From positions 62,001-126,000 of the forward strand of contig JAZSFC010000048.1 of NCBI GenBank assembly GCA_045531955.1: a stretch of DNA of 64,000 nucleotides. Reading direction: 5' to 3'. The translations under genes were made by a program, and so were the position numbers. The notes under the pieces are model-generated. The model worked only from the letters and a program-made list of their open reading frames with translations. It was not told the DNA's origin and ran no database searches. Below are positions 43,182 through 52,368 of this stretch, in pieces (positions within the stretch are counted from its first letter, which is position 1; each line of letters begins with the position of its first letter). This DNA is from SIG299 sp045531955. GTDB taxonomy: Bacteria; Bacillota; Clostridia; Lachnospirales; Lachnospiraceae.

Positions 43182-44243
43182 CTACTTTGTTGCTAAATAG
43201 CTTTCTACTTCCTTCAAAAATACTTCCATCTGTTCTTTCGTTCCGATGGTGATTCTCAAATAATTACTGATTCTCGGACTCTTAAAATAACGCACATAAA
43301 TGTGCTTTTCCCGAAGCATCATAAACAATTCCTCTGCAGGAACGCTTTTATGCGCTGCAAACAGGAAATTAGTGCTGGAAGGAAGCACCTGAAAGCCTAA
43401 CTTCTCCAACTTTTCTTTCACATCATCTCTGGTTATCATAATAGAGGTCCGAGTTGCTTCAAAATAATCATAATCCTTTACCGCTTCCACGCCACACAAA
43501 ATGGACGGCATATTCATGGTATAGGAATTGTAGGAATTGCGCACCGCATACATAGCGTCAATTAATGCACGGCTGCCGATGGCAAAACCGATACGCATAC
43601 CTGCCATGGAACGGGACTTGGAGAAAGTCTGTACCACTAACAAATTGTCATACTTCTTCACCAGCGGAAGGGCCGTCTCCCCACCAAAATCCACATAAGC
43701 TTCATCGATAATCACTACGGAATCCGGGTTCTTTGCCACTATTTCTTCAATGTCTGCAAGCGGCATAGCGATAGATGTCGGTGCATTCGGATTGGCAATA
43801 ACAATACCGCCGTTTTCTGCGAAATAATCTTCTTTTTTAATACAGAAGTTTTCATCCAATGCCGGACGGTTGTACGGAATCTTAAACAAGTCTGCCCAAA
43901 CCGGATAGAAAGAATAGGTGATGTCCGGGAACAGTACCGGTTTCTCACTGTTAAAACAAGTCAGAAATGCCATACCAAGCACATCATCGGAACCGACGCC
44001 CACAAACACCTGCTCCGCAGGAACCTGATATTCTTCTGCCAAAGCATCCACCAGTTCTCTGGCATCCGGCTTCGGATACAGGCGGAAATCTCCGGTTTCC
44101 ATACTCTTTAACACCTTCTCCACGCCCGGTGCCGGCGGATAAGGATTTTCGTTCGTATTTAATTTAATCATATTCTCCTGCTTTGGCTGTTCTCCCGGTA
44201 CATACGGGTCTACTACACGCAGGTTCTTTTTCCAGTCTCCCAT
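43182..44243 (-). CDS. hisC: Histidinol-phosphate aminotransferase
   Basis: HisC (353 residues) transaminates histidinol phosphate in histidine synthesis. It is a class I/II PLP aminotransferase. The start is MGDWKKNLRVVDPYVPGEQ; the longer frame upstream overlaps the zinc-ribbon gene and lacks homology. Visible motifs are KLNTNENPYPPAP near 29, GVGSDDVL near 80, IANPNAPTS near 145, VVIIDEAYVDF near 170 and QTFSKSRSMAGMRIGF near 199, containing the PLP lysine. No his operon is nearby, as is usual for lone hisC copies in Clostridia; a tyrosine/phenylalanine role is possible. Confidence 0.88.
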   Translation of the reverse strand: MGDWKKNLRVVDPYVPGEQPKQENMIKLNTNENPYPPAPGVEKVLKSMETGDFRLYPKPDARELVDALAEEYQVPAEQVFVGVGSDDVLGMAFLTCFNSEKPVLFPDITYSFYPVWADLFKIPYNRPALDENFCIKKEDYFAENGGIVIANPNAPTSIAMPLADIEEIVAKNPDSVVIIDEAYVDFGGETALPLVKKYDNLLVVQTFSKSRSMAGMRIGFAIGSRALIDAMYAVRNSYNSYTMNMPSILCGVEAVKDYDYFEATRTSIMITRDDVKEKLEKLGFQVLPSSTNFLFAAHKSVPAEELFMMLREKHIYVRYFKSPRISNYLRITIGTKEQMEVFLKEVESYLATK

Positions 44244-44245
44244 TG

Positions 44246-44551
44246 TTATACTCCTTCTTGTTGCTCTTTTTCTGTGACATGGACACCGCAGAAATTGCAA
44301 TAATCCATTCCGTGGGAAATTCTGCGGCCACAACCCGGACACGGAATTTTAGCAGGGGAAATTTCCTGCTCAATAATTTCGTACTTGCTGTTCTTATCAA
44401 AATATACCCGGATTGGGGTTTCTTCACCCTCTAAAACTTCCAACTCCTGTTCCGGCGTTGTCTCACGGGTATTCAGGTTTCCTTCGATATAAATCTTCTT
44501 TTTCGGCAACAGATTATGTAATCTGCGCCAAAAACTCGTTTTGCGCGCCAT
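44246..44551 (-). CDS. Small zinc-ribbon protein
   Basis: This is an unrecognised 101-residue protein. The N-terminus is basic (ARKTSFWRRLHNLLPKKK), and residues 68-89 form a zinc ribbon (IPCPGC...YCNFCGV, two CxxC). The middle is acidic (ELEVLEGEETPIRVYF). An AGGTGTG site precedes the start. It stands 2 bp upstream of hisC, so the two are probably co-transcribed, with queH. A nucleic-acid or protein binding role is possible; nothing specific is shown. Confidence 0.7.
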   Translation of the reverse strand: MARKTSFWRRLHNLLPKKKIYIEGNLNTRETTPEQELEVLEGEETPIRVYFDKNSKYEIIEQEISPAKIPCPGCGRRISHGMDYCNFCGVHVTEKEQQEGV

Positions 44552-44632
44552 ATCACACCTTCTTTATCTTGGTAATTAGTTAAAGTATAGTATCCCTTTC
44601 TTCTCTTGTCAAACACAAAAATGGATTTTTAT

Positions 44633-46147
44633 TTATAAATTCCTCAAAAGTTCAAACACCCCGTACAGATTTAAGGTTCCGTAACCATACGCCGGGGACG
44701 GATATTCCTCTCTATCTTCCCGGGCCGCTCCAAGCAAAAACAGATTCCGAAGGAGCACAGTATCTAACGGTGCCACCGTCCCGGCACGGCGGTATTCCTC
44801 CATATATTCCCAGAGCAGTGCAACAGCTCCCGCAGTATACGCTGCCCCGATGCTGGTACCGTTCTTTACAATATAGCCACCGCCTGCAAAAGGACCGTTT
44901 ACATTCACGGCAGGTGCCAACAGCGTCGGTTGATTCAAACCATCTGCCGTAAACCCTCTTCCCGAAAAGGGCGCTAACCCATTATTATCAGTTGAATATC
45001 CCCCAACTGCCAAAAGAAGAGGAGCATTTGCCGGTTCGCACAGCGTTACCTCCGGATCAGATTCCAGAAAATATACGTCTCCCTCCAAAAACTCCTTTTG
45101 CGGCAACCACAGATTCACCTCTGCTGACATATCACTTCTGCCAAACCGGACCCGCCAAATTCCGGTGGAAGGACGTTCCATGCGCACCCGTATCCTCTGC
45201 ATTGTACCGGTGCGCATCAGGTTTTCCCTTTCTATATACACAATACTCCGGTCAAAAATCAACGGAAAACGTGCACTTCCCGTAAAACCGTTTCCTACCA
45301 CGGAAGTATCGTCTCCGGCAGGCGAAATTATCCGAAGTTCCAAATCCGCAATGGCTTCCGCAAAGATTTCCATAGTCAGTCCGTTGCCGCGGGTACTGAC
45401 ATAGAGTTCTACTTCCCTTTGCACATTTCCCAAAACCACCCGGGCATGGTGTCTTGCGTTCCCCTCATTTCCCGCCGCCGTTACAATACAGATATCCGGC
45501 CGGTACACTAAACTGTTCAAGTAAAGAGAAAGTGGATTTGCCCCGCGGTGACTTCCCAAGCCGCAACACACACCAAGACATAATACCAGCGGTTTCCCTT
45601 GTGCCGTGGCATATTCCAGCAAATACCGGACTCCCTGCATAATATCCGCCTCACTAAAGGCAACTGCATCCATCGGCATACAAAAATATTCTTTCAGTTG
45701 TATAGGTGCTTCCCGAAGTTTTACTACCGCCAGTTCCGCGCCGGACGCCACACCGGCAAACCCGTTTTCCCTATCTTCTTTTCCCGCCGCAATTCCAGCC
45801 ATAAAAGTACCGTGTCCGTTTTCGTCCTTCGGTGCCCTTCCTTCCGCAATTTCCTGCTTACCGTACTCCGTTCCAAAGGAAAAACCTTCCGGTGGCGCTC
45901 CTGTTTCTCCTGCCTGATCCCAAACAGTTGTTACCCGGCTGACTCCGTTGGCCTCCACAAAGACGGGATGGGTATAATCTATTCCCGTATCCACAAAGCC
46001 AATGATAATTCCGGTTCCCCGGTAGTCAAATCCGGGCATCCTCCGTACCCGGTTTACCCCGATTGCCTCTAAATTTCCCATCTGTGACAACCCAAAAAGG
46101 TATGGCATTTCCTCCAGCATTCCATAATATAAATCAAAATCCGACAC
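44633..46147 (-). CDS. Csp-like S8 (subtilisin) protease
   Basis: This is a subtilisin-family protease of 504 residues with all three catalytic residues: Asp53 (GFVDTGIDYTH), His112 (ENGHGTFMAG) and Ser432 (KNGTSIGAAYTAG). It carries the insertion between His and Ser typical of clostridial Csp germination proteases (about residues 240-400). It has no obvious signal peptide, again like Csp proteins. In Clostridium perfringens, Csp proteases process the cortex hydrolase SleC; Lachnospiraceae carry several relatives of unknown role. A SleB-like hydrolase lies 10 kb away, not linked. A terminator separates it from clpX, whose product it follows. Confidence 0.85.
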   Translation of the reverse strand: MSDFDLYYGMLEEMPYLFGLSQMGNLEAIGVNRVRRMPGFDYRGTGIIIGFVDTGIDYTHPVFVEANGVSRVTTVWDQAGETGAPPEGFSFGTEYGKQEIAEGRAPKDENGHGTFMAGIAAGKEDRENGFAGVASGAELAVVKLREAPIQLKEYFCMPMDAVAFSEADIMQGVRYLLEYATAQGKPLVLCLGVCCGLGSHRGANPLSLYLNSLVYRPDICIVTAAGNEGNARHHARVVLGNVQREVELYVSTRGNGLTMEIFAEAIADLELRIISPAGDDTSVVGNGFTGSARFPLIFDRSIVYIERENLMRTGTMQRIRVRMERPSTGIWRVRFGRSDMSAEVNLWLPQKEFLEGDVYFLESDPEVTLCEPANAPLLLAVGGYSTDNNGLAPFSGRGFTADGLNQPTLLAPAVNVNGPFAGGGYIVKNGTSIGAAYTAGAVALLWEYMEEYRRAGTVAPLDTVLLRNLFLLGAAREDREEYPSPAYGYGTLNLYGVFELLRNL

Positions 46148-46148
46148 A

Positions 46149-46188
46149 AAAAACTCCCATATCTTTTTTACTAAGATATGAGAGTTTT
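46149..46188 (-). terminator. clpX terminator
   Basis: AAAACTCCCATATCTT (46150-46165) pairs with AAGATATGAGAGTTTT (46173-46188, one G.U). T-rich sequence follows on the minus strand. Confidence 0.85.
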
Positions 46189-46205
46189 CTTCGGTTTACG
46201 CTTGT

Positions 46206-47600
46206 TTATTCTCCGCCAAGTAAAGGAGTGGCATGTGTGCGCATCTCAATAACCGGTGCGCCGTTATTTGCAATATAATCTTTTGTGATGGTAACACGGC
46301 CGATGGAATCATCCTTTGGAATTTCATACATAATATCTAACATCAACTCTTCAATAATGGCACGAAGTGCTCTTGCTCCCGTATCCTTTTCCATAGCCTT
46401 TTCCGCGATAGCCTCCAAAGCACCTTCATCGAATACCAAATCTACTTCATCCATGGCAAGCAGCTTTTTATACTGCTTTAATATAGCATTCTTCGGCTCC
46501 TGTAAAATCTGGATTAACATATTTTTATCCAGTGGGTTTAAGGAAAACAGCACCGGCAGACGGCCAATAAATTCCGGAATCATGCCGTATTCCCGAAGGT
46601 CTGCTGCCGTAGCCTTAGAAAGCAGGTTTTTATCACCGTCAAAGCGGTCTTTCAGTTCACCGGTAAAGCCCATGGTGGACTGCTTGGTAAGGCGCTCTTT
46701 TACCACATTTTCCAAATCAGGGAAGGCGCCGCCGCAGATAAACAAAATATTCGTTGTATCAATGGTGGTCATCGGCACCATGGCATTCTTGCTGGACGCT
46801 CCCACCGGAACTTCCACCTCGGCACCTTCTAACAGTTTAAGCAATCCCTGCTGTACGGATTCTCCGCTGACGTCACGGCTGTGGGCATTTCTCTTCTTTG
46901 CGATTTTATCAATTTCATCGATAAATACAATACCCTTTTCCGCACGGTCCACATCATTGTCGGCTGCTGCCAAAAGCTTGGAAAGCACACTCTCCACGTC
47001 ATCACCGATATAGCCCGCTTCCGTAAGGGAAGTAGCATCCGTAATGGCAAGCGGTACATTTAACAGCTTAGCCAGTGTTTTTACCAGATAGGTTTTACCG
47101 GAACCGGTAGGACCGAGCATCAGCATGTTGGACTTTTCCAGTTCAATACCGTCTTCGGACTTGTCATATACTCTCTTATAATGATTATATACCGCTACAG
47201 AAACGACTTTTTTTGCCTTTTCCTGCCCAATCACATATTCATCCAGTTCTGCCTTAATGACATGGGGCGGCTTTAAATTCCGGATATCAAATACGCCTTC
47301 CGGTGCTTCACCTGCCGCTTCTTCCGGCTGTTCCTTTGGCTGCTTTTTCTTTATCTTCTGGCTTTTTGGCATTTCTCCGCCAAACATGAACGGGGAAAAT
47401 CCGGATAAGTCCATGCCGCCCATAGGAAACGGAGTATTGTTCATGGCATCAAAGGTTTTCTGCATACAGTCAGAACAGATGCAGATTCCCGTAGGAAGCT
47501 TCATCATGGTTCCGGCTTTACTTTCCGGCCGGCGGCAGATATAACAGATTTCTTCATAATTATCCTTTTTTTCTTCTGTCTTATTTACATCGTCAGTCAT
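46206..47600 (-). CDS. clpX: ATP-dependent Clp protease unfoldase ClpX
   Basis: ClpX recognises and unfolds proteins for ClpP. The 464-residue protein has the N-terminal zinc-binding domain (CYICRRPES...CICSDCM, near 18-42). A proline/lysine-rich linker about 45 residues longer than in E. coli ClpX follows (about 50-100). The AAA+ core has Walker A MLGPTGSGKTYLVK near 148, a pore loop GYIGDD near 184, Walker B IVFIDEIDKIAKK near 213 and sensor motifs. The ClpP-docking loop reads TMGF in place of IGF. No clpP or tig is adjacent; it is probably a stand-alone or second ClpX. Confidence 0.92.
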   Translation of the reverse strand: MTDDVNKTEEKKDNYEEICYICRRPESKAGTMMKLPTGICICSDCMQKTFDAMNNTPFPMGGMDLSGFSPFMFGGEMPKSQKIKKKQPKEQPEEAAGEAPEGVFDIRNLKPPHVIKAELDEYVIGQEKAKKVVSVAVYNHYKRVYDKSEDGIELEKSNMLMLGPTGSGKTYLVKTLAKLLNVPLAITDATSLTEAGYIGDDVESVLSKLLAAADNDVDRAEKGIVFIDEIDKIAKKRNAHSRDVSGESVQQGLLKLLEGAEVEVPVGASSKNAMVPMTTIDTTNILFICGGAFPDLENVVKERLTKQSTMGFTGELKDRFDGDKNLLSKATAADLREYGMIPEFIGRLPVLFSLNPLDKNMLIQILQEPKNAILKQYKKLLAMDEVDLVFDEGALEAIAEKAMEKDTGARALRAIIEELMLDIMYEIPKDDSIGRVTITKDYIANNGAPVIEMRTHATPLLGGE

Positions 47601-47627
47601 TAAAAAATCCTCTTTTCTATAAACTCT

Positions 47628-49055
47628 CTAATACGCATTTTTATTGATAAAGCCTTTAAACACCGTCAGGAACATAATTAAAATATCAAAGCCCGGGGTC
47701 CAGTTTTCAATATAGTATAAATCATAATCAATACGCTTACGGATGGAGGTATCTCCACGGTAACCGTTGACCTGTGCCCATCCCGTCATGCCCGGACGCA
47801 CCTGATGCTTTACCATGTATCTTGGAATTTCTTCCTTGAACTTCTCTACATAAAACGGACGCTCCGGACGAGGTCCTACCAGACTCATGTCTCCCTTTAA
47901 TACATTCCAAAGCTGAGGCAGTTCATCAATACTTGTTTTACGGATGAATTTACCGATTGGCGTCACCCTCGGGTCTTTAAAGGTAGTCCATGCGGTTTTT
48001 TCTTTGCTTTCTTCCTGCACTTCCATGGAGCGGAACTTATACATCATAAATTCCTTGTTGCGGAAACCTACCCTTTTTTGGGCATAAAATACCGGACCTT
48101 TCGAGGTACACTTAATAATTATTGCCACAACAAGCATCGGAACCGCTGCAATCAGCAGTGCAACGGAACCTAATATCAAATCCATGCTCCGCTTAATGAA
48201 ACGGTTTAATTCGCTGGAGGACAACGGTACCTTGCGGATATTTATTACCGGCAGGCCTTCCAAATCTTCCATATAAGGAATGGTCGGAATAATATCCTGA
48301 TAATCCGGTAAAAACTTGGTGTGCACTCCGCTTTTCTCACACTTTGCCACCATTTCTGCCAAATGGACATAGTCATCCATCCGCATGGTAATATTGATTT
48401 CATCCAGATCATAATCTTCCAGTTGCTGTTCCAGACTGGATAACGGTCCGATTACCGGAACCCCCTTATATCTGGTACCGTTTTCCATAAGATCATCCAA
48501 AATTCCGATGACATGATAGCCCCACTGCGGATTTGCCATCATCCGGTCAATTAAGCCTTCTGCTGTCCGGCTGTAACCTACCAGCAAAATATGCTTAATA
48601 TTGTATCCTTCTTTCCTTAGTTTACGGAGAGTTCTGCGCAATACAAAACGGTACGCCAGTTCCAAAAATACATTAATAAAGAAAAAGAATACCAGGAACA
48701 CACGGGAAATATTTATTTCCTTTACCAGGAACAACAACGCCATGATATAGAAAATTCCGACGATGTTAATCCGCACAATGCGCATAATTTCCAAAAACCG
48801 TCCGCTACTGCGCTGCGGCCGGTACACCCCGTTGGTCAACAGTATAATAAGGTATCCCGGTAAAATAAACCAAAGATAGCTCATATATACACCAAATTCC
48901 AAGTAAGTACCCGGCTTTTCAGAAAACAACGGTATCCATCCCAACCACAGGAAACGGAATCCGTAAGACAACGCATATGCCGCAACTACCAAAATCAAAT
49001 CTATGGTTACATATATTCTGTTTAAGGTTTTCTGATGATTTTTTATCATACTCAT
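47628..49055 (-). CDS. Polyprenyl-phosphate sugar-phosphotransferase
   Basis: This is a 475-residue initiating glycosyltransferase of surface polysaccharide synthesis (WbaP/WcaJ/CpsE type). Residues 8-140 hold four hydrophobic segments, 145-270 a nucleotide-binding-like CoA_binding_3 region, and 285-475 the bacterial sugar transferase domain. This domain begins KRSMDLILGSVALLIAAVP (membrane re-entrant helix). Its catalytic motifs are KRVGFRNKEFMMYKFRSM near 330 (K-x-R-x-M), SIDELPQLWNVLKGDMSLVGPRP near 378 and PGMTGWAQVNGYRG near 427. It transfers a sugar-1-phosphate to undecaprenyl phosphate; the sugar is not predictable. No polymer cluster is adjacent, though an ABC exporter lies 2 kb further on. 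Confidence 0.92.
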   Translation of the reverse strand: MSMIKNHQKTLNRIYVTIDLILVVAAYALSYGFRFLWLGWIPLFSEKPGTYLEFGVYMSYLWFILPGYLIILLTNGVYRPQRSSGRFLEIMRIVRINIVGIFYIMALLFLVKEINISRVFLVFFFFINVFLELAYRFVLRRTLRKLRKEGYNIKHILLVGYSRTAEGLIDRMMANPQWGYHVIGILDDLMENGTRYKGVPVIGPLSSLEQQLEDYDLDEINITMRMDDYVHLAEMVAKCEKSGVHTKFLPDYQDIIPTIPYMEDLEGLPVINIRKVPLSSSELNRFIKRSMDLILGSVALLIAAVPMLVVAIIIKCTSKGPVFYAQKRVGFRNKEFMMYKFRSMEVQEESKEKTAWTTFKDPRVTPIGKFIRKTSIDELPQLWNVLKGDMSLVGPRPERPFYVEKFKEEIPRYMVKHQVRPGMTGWAQVNGYRGDTSIRKRIDYDLYYIENWTPGFDILIMFLTVFKGFINKNAY

Positions 49056-49248
49056 ACTATATTTCCTCTTAGCAGCAGGTTCCTACCATTATTCTTCCCA
49101 CTGCAGACAATTTTACTACAGCCTACATTGTAGCATAACTCCCACAAAAGCAAAAGCATTTTAACAAAAAAAACAGTTTTTCTTCACAAACTGTACACAA
49201 ATGGCTGTTACTATGGTTTCACAGCAATACGAAAGGAGCACATTTGAC

Positions 49249-50778
49249 ATGAGCGAAGAAATTAATAACAACCCTTATGAAAATAATTCAAATACGTCCG
49301 AACCATACCGTTACCGTTATGAAAACGGCGAAAAAAGAGAAAACACCAATTCCTATGATACCTACTACCATACCGGATACAACACGTATCAATATTCTTC
49401 TCCTTACAGGGATATTTCTTCCGCCGTTACGGCAGAAGTTCCAAACAAGAAGAAAAAACGCCCACTTGTTAAACTGTTAAAATGGGTAGCCGGTGCTGCC
49501 TGTTTTGGTGTTATCGCCGGTGCAGCGTTTGTAGGAACTTCTTATCTGGCTTCTGAAGTGTTCGGTATTTCACTGATACAAACAGCATCCGTCGATAAAG
49601 CCGGAGACACAACACTTTCTTCCGGTAACCTTTCCGGTCTGCCAACCAATATAACCTTAGGAGTTACCAGTACCATCGAAGGAGCAGACGGTCCTGCAGA
49701 AAGCGTGGTCGTTCAGGTAGTAGATCAAAACATGGCGGCAACCGTTGCAGTAAAAAGCACCTTCTTAAATACGTACTCCTATTGGGGACAGCAGTATCAG
49801 CAGGAAAGTCAGGGCAGTGGTTCCGGTTTTATTGTCGGTAAAAACGATACCGAACTGTTAATTGCCACCAACAATCACGTAATTGACAATGCCACAAAAA
49901 TTGAAATCACATTTATTGATGATGTTACTTTGGAAGCAACCATCAAGGGTACCGATTCTATTGCAGACCTTGCCATCATCGCAGTTCCTTTAGACACCAT
50001 CAGCGCCGATACTCTTGCGGTTATCCGCGTAGCTACCCTCGGTGATTCCGAAGCAGTGCGTCTCGGTGAAATGGCCATTGCCATCGGTAATGCCCTTGGC
50101 TACGGTCAGTCCGTAACCGTCGGTTACATCAGCGCCAAAGACCGTACCGTAACCGTAGACGGTAATGAGATGATTCTTCTTCAGACCGATGCAGCCATCA
50201 ACGGCGGTAACAGCGGCGGTCCGTTATTCAACACAAAAGGCGAGGTAATCGGAATCAATTCCGTAAAATATGCAGATACCAGCGTAGAAGGTATGTGCTT
50301 TGCCATCCCGATTTCCCGCGCCATCCCGATTTTAAATGAACTGATGACCAGAGAAACATTAGCAGAAGAAGATAAAGGTTTCTTAGGCGTCAGCAGCCGA
50401 AGCGTCACCGATACTCTGGCCGACTTCTACGGCTGGCCAGTCGGTGCCTACATTGTTGAAATATTGGAAGGCAGTCCGGCAGAGGCTGCAAACCTGTATG
50501 TTGGTGATATTGTAACCAGTGTCAATGGCGTAAAAATTTCCACCGCAGACCAGCTGGTAGCAGCCATTTCCTCTTACCGTCACGGCAGCACCGTAGAATT
50601 AACCGTACAGCGTATGTCAAACGGTAAATACGAAGAAATTACTATCTCCGTTACCCTTGCGAAAAAATCAGAAGTAGAAGCTGCTGCAGAAGCCGCAAAC
50701 AATTCCTCAGACAAAAATCAGGATACTAAGCCTTCCGAAGATTCCCGCGGAGGTTCGGGAAGACCAAAAAAGGAATAA
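49249..50778 (+). CDS. HtrA-like S1C serine protease with PDZ
   Basis: This is a membrane-anchored quality-control protease, 509 residues from the ATG following GAAAGGAGCACATTTGAC. An N-terminal cytoplasmic Asn/Tyr-rich tail (1-75) is followed by one transmembrane helix (about 80-105, LLKWVAGAACFGVIAGAAFV). The trypsin-like domain has the triad His210 (ATNNHVI), Asp240 (ADLAII) and Ser322 (GNSGGPLF). A PDZ domain covers about 395-480 (GFLGVSSRSVTDTLADFYGW, then GSPAEAANLYVGDIVTSVNG). The tail is acidic/Ser-rich. Family members (HtrA/DegP/YkdA) degrade misfolded extracytoplasmic proteins. It is convergent with the ABC exporter, with a bidirectional terminator between. Confidence 0.95.
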   Translation: MSEEINNNPYENNSNTSEPYRYRYENGEKRENTNSYDTYYHTGYNTYQYSSPYRDISSAVTAEVPNKKKKRPLVKLLKWVAGAACFGVIAGAAFVGTSYLASEVFGISLIQTASVDKAGDTTLSSGNLSGLPTNITLGVTSTIEGADGPAESVVVQVVDQNMAATVAVKSTFLNTYSYWGQQYQQESQGSGSGFIVGKNDTELLIATNNHVIDNATKIEITFIDDVTLEATIKGTDSIADLAIIAVPLDTISADTLAVIRVATLGDSEAVRLGEMAIAIGNALGYGQSVTVGYISAKDRTVTVDGNEMILLQTDAAINGGNSGGPLFNTKGEVIGINSVKYADTSVEGMCFAIPISRAIPILNELMTRETLAEEDKGFLGVSSRSVTDTLADFYGWPVGAYIVEILEGSPAEAANLYVGDIVTSVNGVKISTADQLVAAISSYRHGSTVELTVQRMSNGKYEEITISVTLAKKSEVEAAAEAANNSSDKNQDTKPSEDSRGGSGRPKKE

Positions 50779-50782
50779 TTAT

Positions 50783-50818
50783 AAAACGCCGAATCTTATA
50801 CGGATTCGGCGTTTTTTT
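50783..50818. terminator. Bidirectional terminator htrA/wzt
   Basis: ACGCCGAATC (50786-50795) pairs with GATTCGGCGT (50803-50812), flanked by AAAA and TTTTTTT. Confidence 0.9.
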
Positions 50819-51554
50819 ATTCCGTCAGTTTTTTATATTTTTCCAATACTTCATCTACCGTACCTGAAGCGGTAAGTTTACCATGCTCTAAAAGAATTCC
50901 CTTGGTACAAATATTTTTAACCTGCTGCTCGTTGTGAGATACAAACAGCACCGTAATTCCCTTGTCGAACATGTCCATAATTTTTTTCTCACTCTTTTTC
51001 TTAAACTTGGCGTCTCCTACAGAAAGGACCTCATCCAAAATTAAAATATCCGGTTCCACAATCGTAGCAATGGAAAAACCGAGACGTGCCTTCATACCGG
51101 AGGAATAGTTCTTCACCGGCACATTGATAAACTCACCCAGTTCGGCGAACTCTACAATTTCATCATACTTTTCGTCCAAAAATGCTTTTGAGTAACCAAG
51201 CATGGCACCATATAAATAAATATTTTCAGAGCCGGTATACTGCATATCAAAACCGGCTCCCAGTTCTAAGAGCGGAACTACTTTTCCGTACTTTGTTACC
51301 TTTCCTTCCGATGCCTTAAGCACACCTGCAATCACTTTAAGTAATGTAGATTTTCCTGCACCGTTTAAACCCATGACCGCCAAACGGTCTCCCCTTTTCA
51401 AGGAAAAGGATACCTCCTGCAATGCCAGGAATTCCTTATACCTCAATTCTCTTTTAAAAAGCTTAATCAGATAATCCTTCAGATCATCCACCTTTTGTTC
51501 CGTCAGACGATATTTTACGCTGACATTATCTACTGTTAAAACTGTTTCTGACAT
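50817..51554 (-). CDS. Polysaccharide ABC exporter ATPase (Wzt/TagH-like)
   Basis: This ABC ATPase (245 residues) energises export of a lipid-linked polysaccharide or teichoic acid. Walker A GLNGAGKSTLLK is near residue 63, the Q-loop LGAGFDMQYTGSENIYL near 98, the signature NYSSGMKARLGF near 148 and Walker B DILILDEVLSVGD near 168. The long helical spacing before the ABC core (DNVSVKYRLTEQKVDDLKDY) is typical of the TagH/Wzt/KpsT class. It lacks the C-terminal carbohydrate-binding domain of long Wzt proteins. It lies 21 bp from its permease. Confidence 0.9.
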   Translation of the reverse strand: MSETVLTVDNVSVKYRLTEQKVDDLKDYLIKLFKRELRYKEFLALQEVSFSLKRGDRLAVMGLNGAGKSTLLKVIAGVLKASEGKVTKYGKVVPLLELGAGFDMQYTGSENIYLYGAMLGYSKAFLDEKYDEIVEFAELGEFINVPVKNYSSGMKARLGFSIATIVEPDILILDEVLSVGDAKFKKKSEKKIMDMFDKGITVLFVSHNEQQVKNICTKGILLEHGKLTASGTVDEVLEKYKKLTE

Positions 51555-51575
51555 AGTAACCCCTATTCTGTCTTT

Positions 51576-52349
51576 TTACAGATGTAAAATAAATTTATCC
51601 TGATTTTTGTAGAAAACAATCAACCCGCTTAAGAAAAGTACCAGGGAAAATCCCAAAGAATACAGCATTACCGGAACATTCATAGCACGGCCGTATATTG
51701 CATCACGAAAGTTTTCAATTACGGAGTACAATGGGTTTAAGCGGAATAACCATTCATTATTTTCTCCGATTACCGTTTCTACTTTATAGAAGATAGCACA
51801 AGCATACATAATCAAGGTCAGTGCCACTCCCCATAAATATTCCAAATCACGGAAAAAAACCGCCAGTGTCGATAACCACAAACCGGCTCCCATGGTAAGC
51901 ACCAAAACAATACTTAAAGGAATCAGTGCTTCTGCCAAATGCCAGGTCGGCTGAATATCACAAAACACAGCCACACCAGCCAGTACGACCAGGGAAATTA
52001 GAAACTGGATATATCCGGACAGTACACTGGCAAAGGGATACATGTACTTTGGCACATATACCTTTTTTATCATACCGGCATTCGCCCGGACAGATTTTAA
52101 CGAGCTCCTTGTGGTATTTGCAAAAAAGGAATACAAAAGACGTCCGGTCAAAATATAAACCGGAAAGTCTTTTGTATTATGATATAACTTTGAGAATACC
52201 AAAACCAGAACCATCATGGTTAATAATGGCTCCAGTAAGGTCCAAAGCACTCCCATATAGGAGCTTCTGTATTTTAATTTTATGTCTTTCTTTACCAACT
52301 GAAACAGCAGGTACTGATATTTCTTAAATGTCAAAAATAAATTCTTCAA
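51576..52349 (-). CDS. Polysaccharide ABC exporter permease (Wzm/TagG-like)
   Basis: This is the ABC-2 type permease partner, 257 residues with six hydrophobic segments (about 30-55, 70-95, 110-135, 140-165, 175-195, 230-250). Conserved stretches are LVKKDIKLKYRSSYMGVLWT near residue 18 and PVYILTGRLLYSFFANTTRSS near 65; NPLYSVIENFRDAIYGR follows near 204. It exports an undecaprenol-linked glycan or teichoic acid across the membrane. With the ATPase, it follows ybbR/cdaA in the same direction. Confidence 0.9.
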   Translation of the reverse strand: MKNLFLTFKKYQYLLFQLVKKDIKLKYRSSYMGVLWTLLEPLLTMMVLVLVFSKLYHNTKDFPVYILTGRLLYSFFANTTRSSLKSVRANAGMIKKVYVPKYMYPFASVLSGYIQFLISLVVLAGVAVFCDIQPTWHLAEALIPLSIVLVLTMGAGLWLSTLAVFFRDLEYLWGVALTLIMYACAIFYKVETVIGENNEWLFRLNPLYSVIENFRDAIYGRAMNVPVMLYSLGFSLVLFLSGLIVFYKNQDKFILHL

Positions 52350-52368
52350 CGTATCTGTTTCCTATCAT

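Noticed and set aside
46285..47013. Long plus-strand open frame antisense to clpX
   Set aside because: Overlaps the intact ClpX reading frame, has no ribosome site and Ser/Pro composition typical of antisense shadows.
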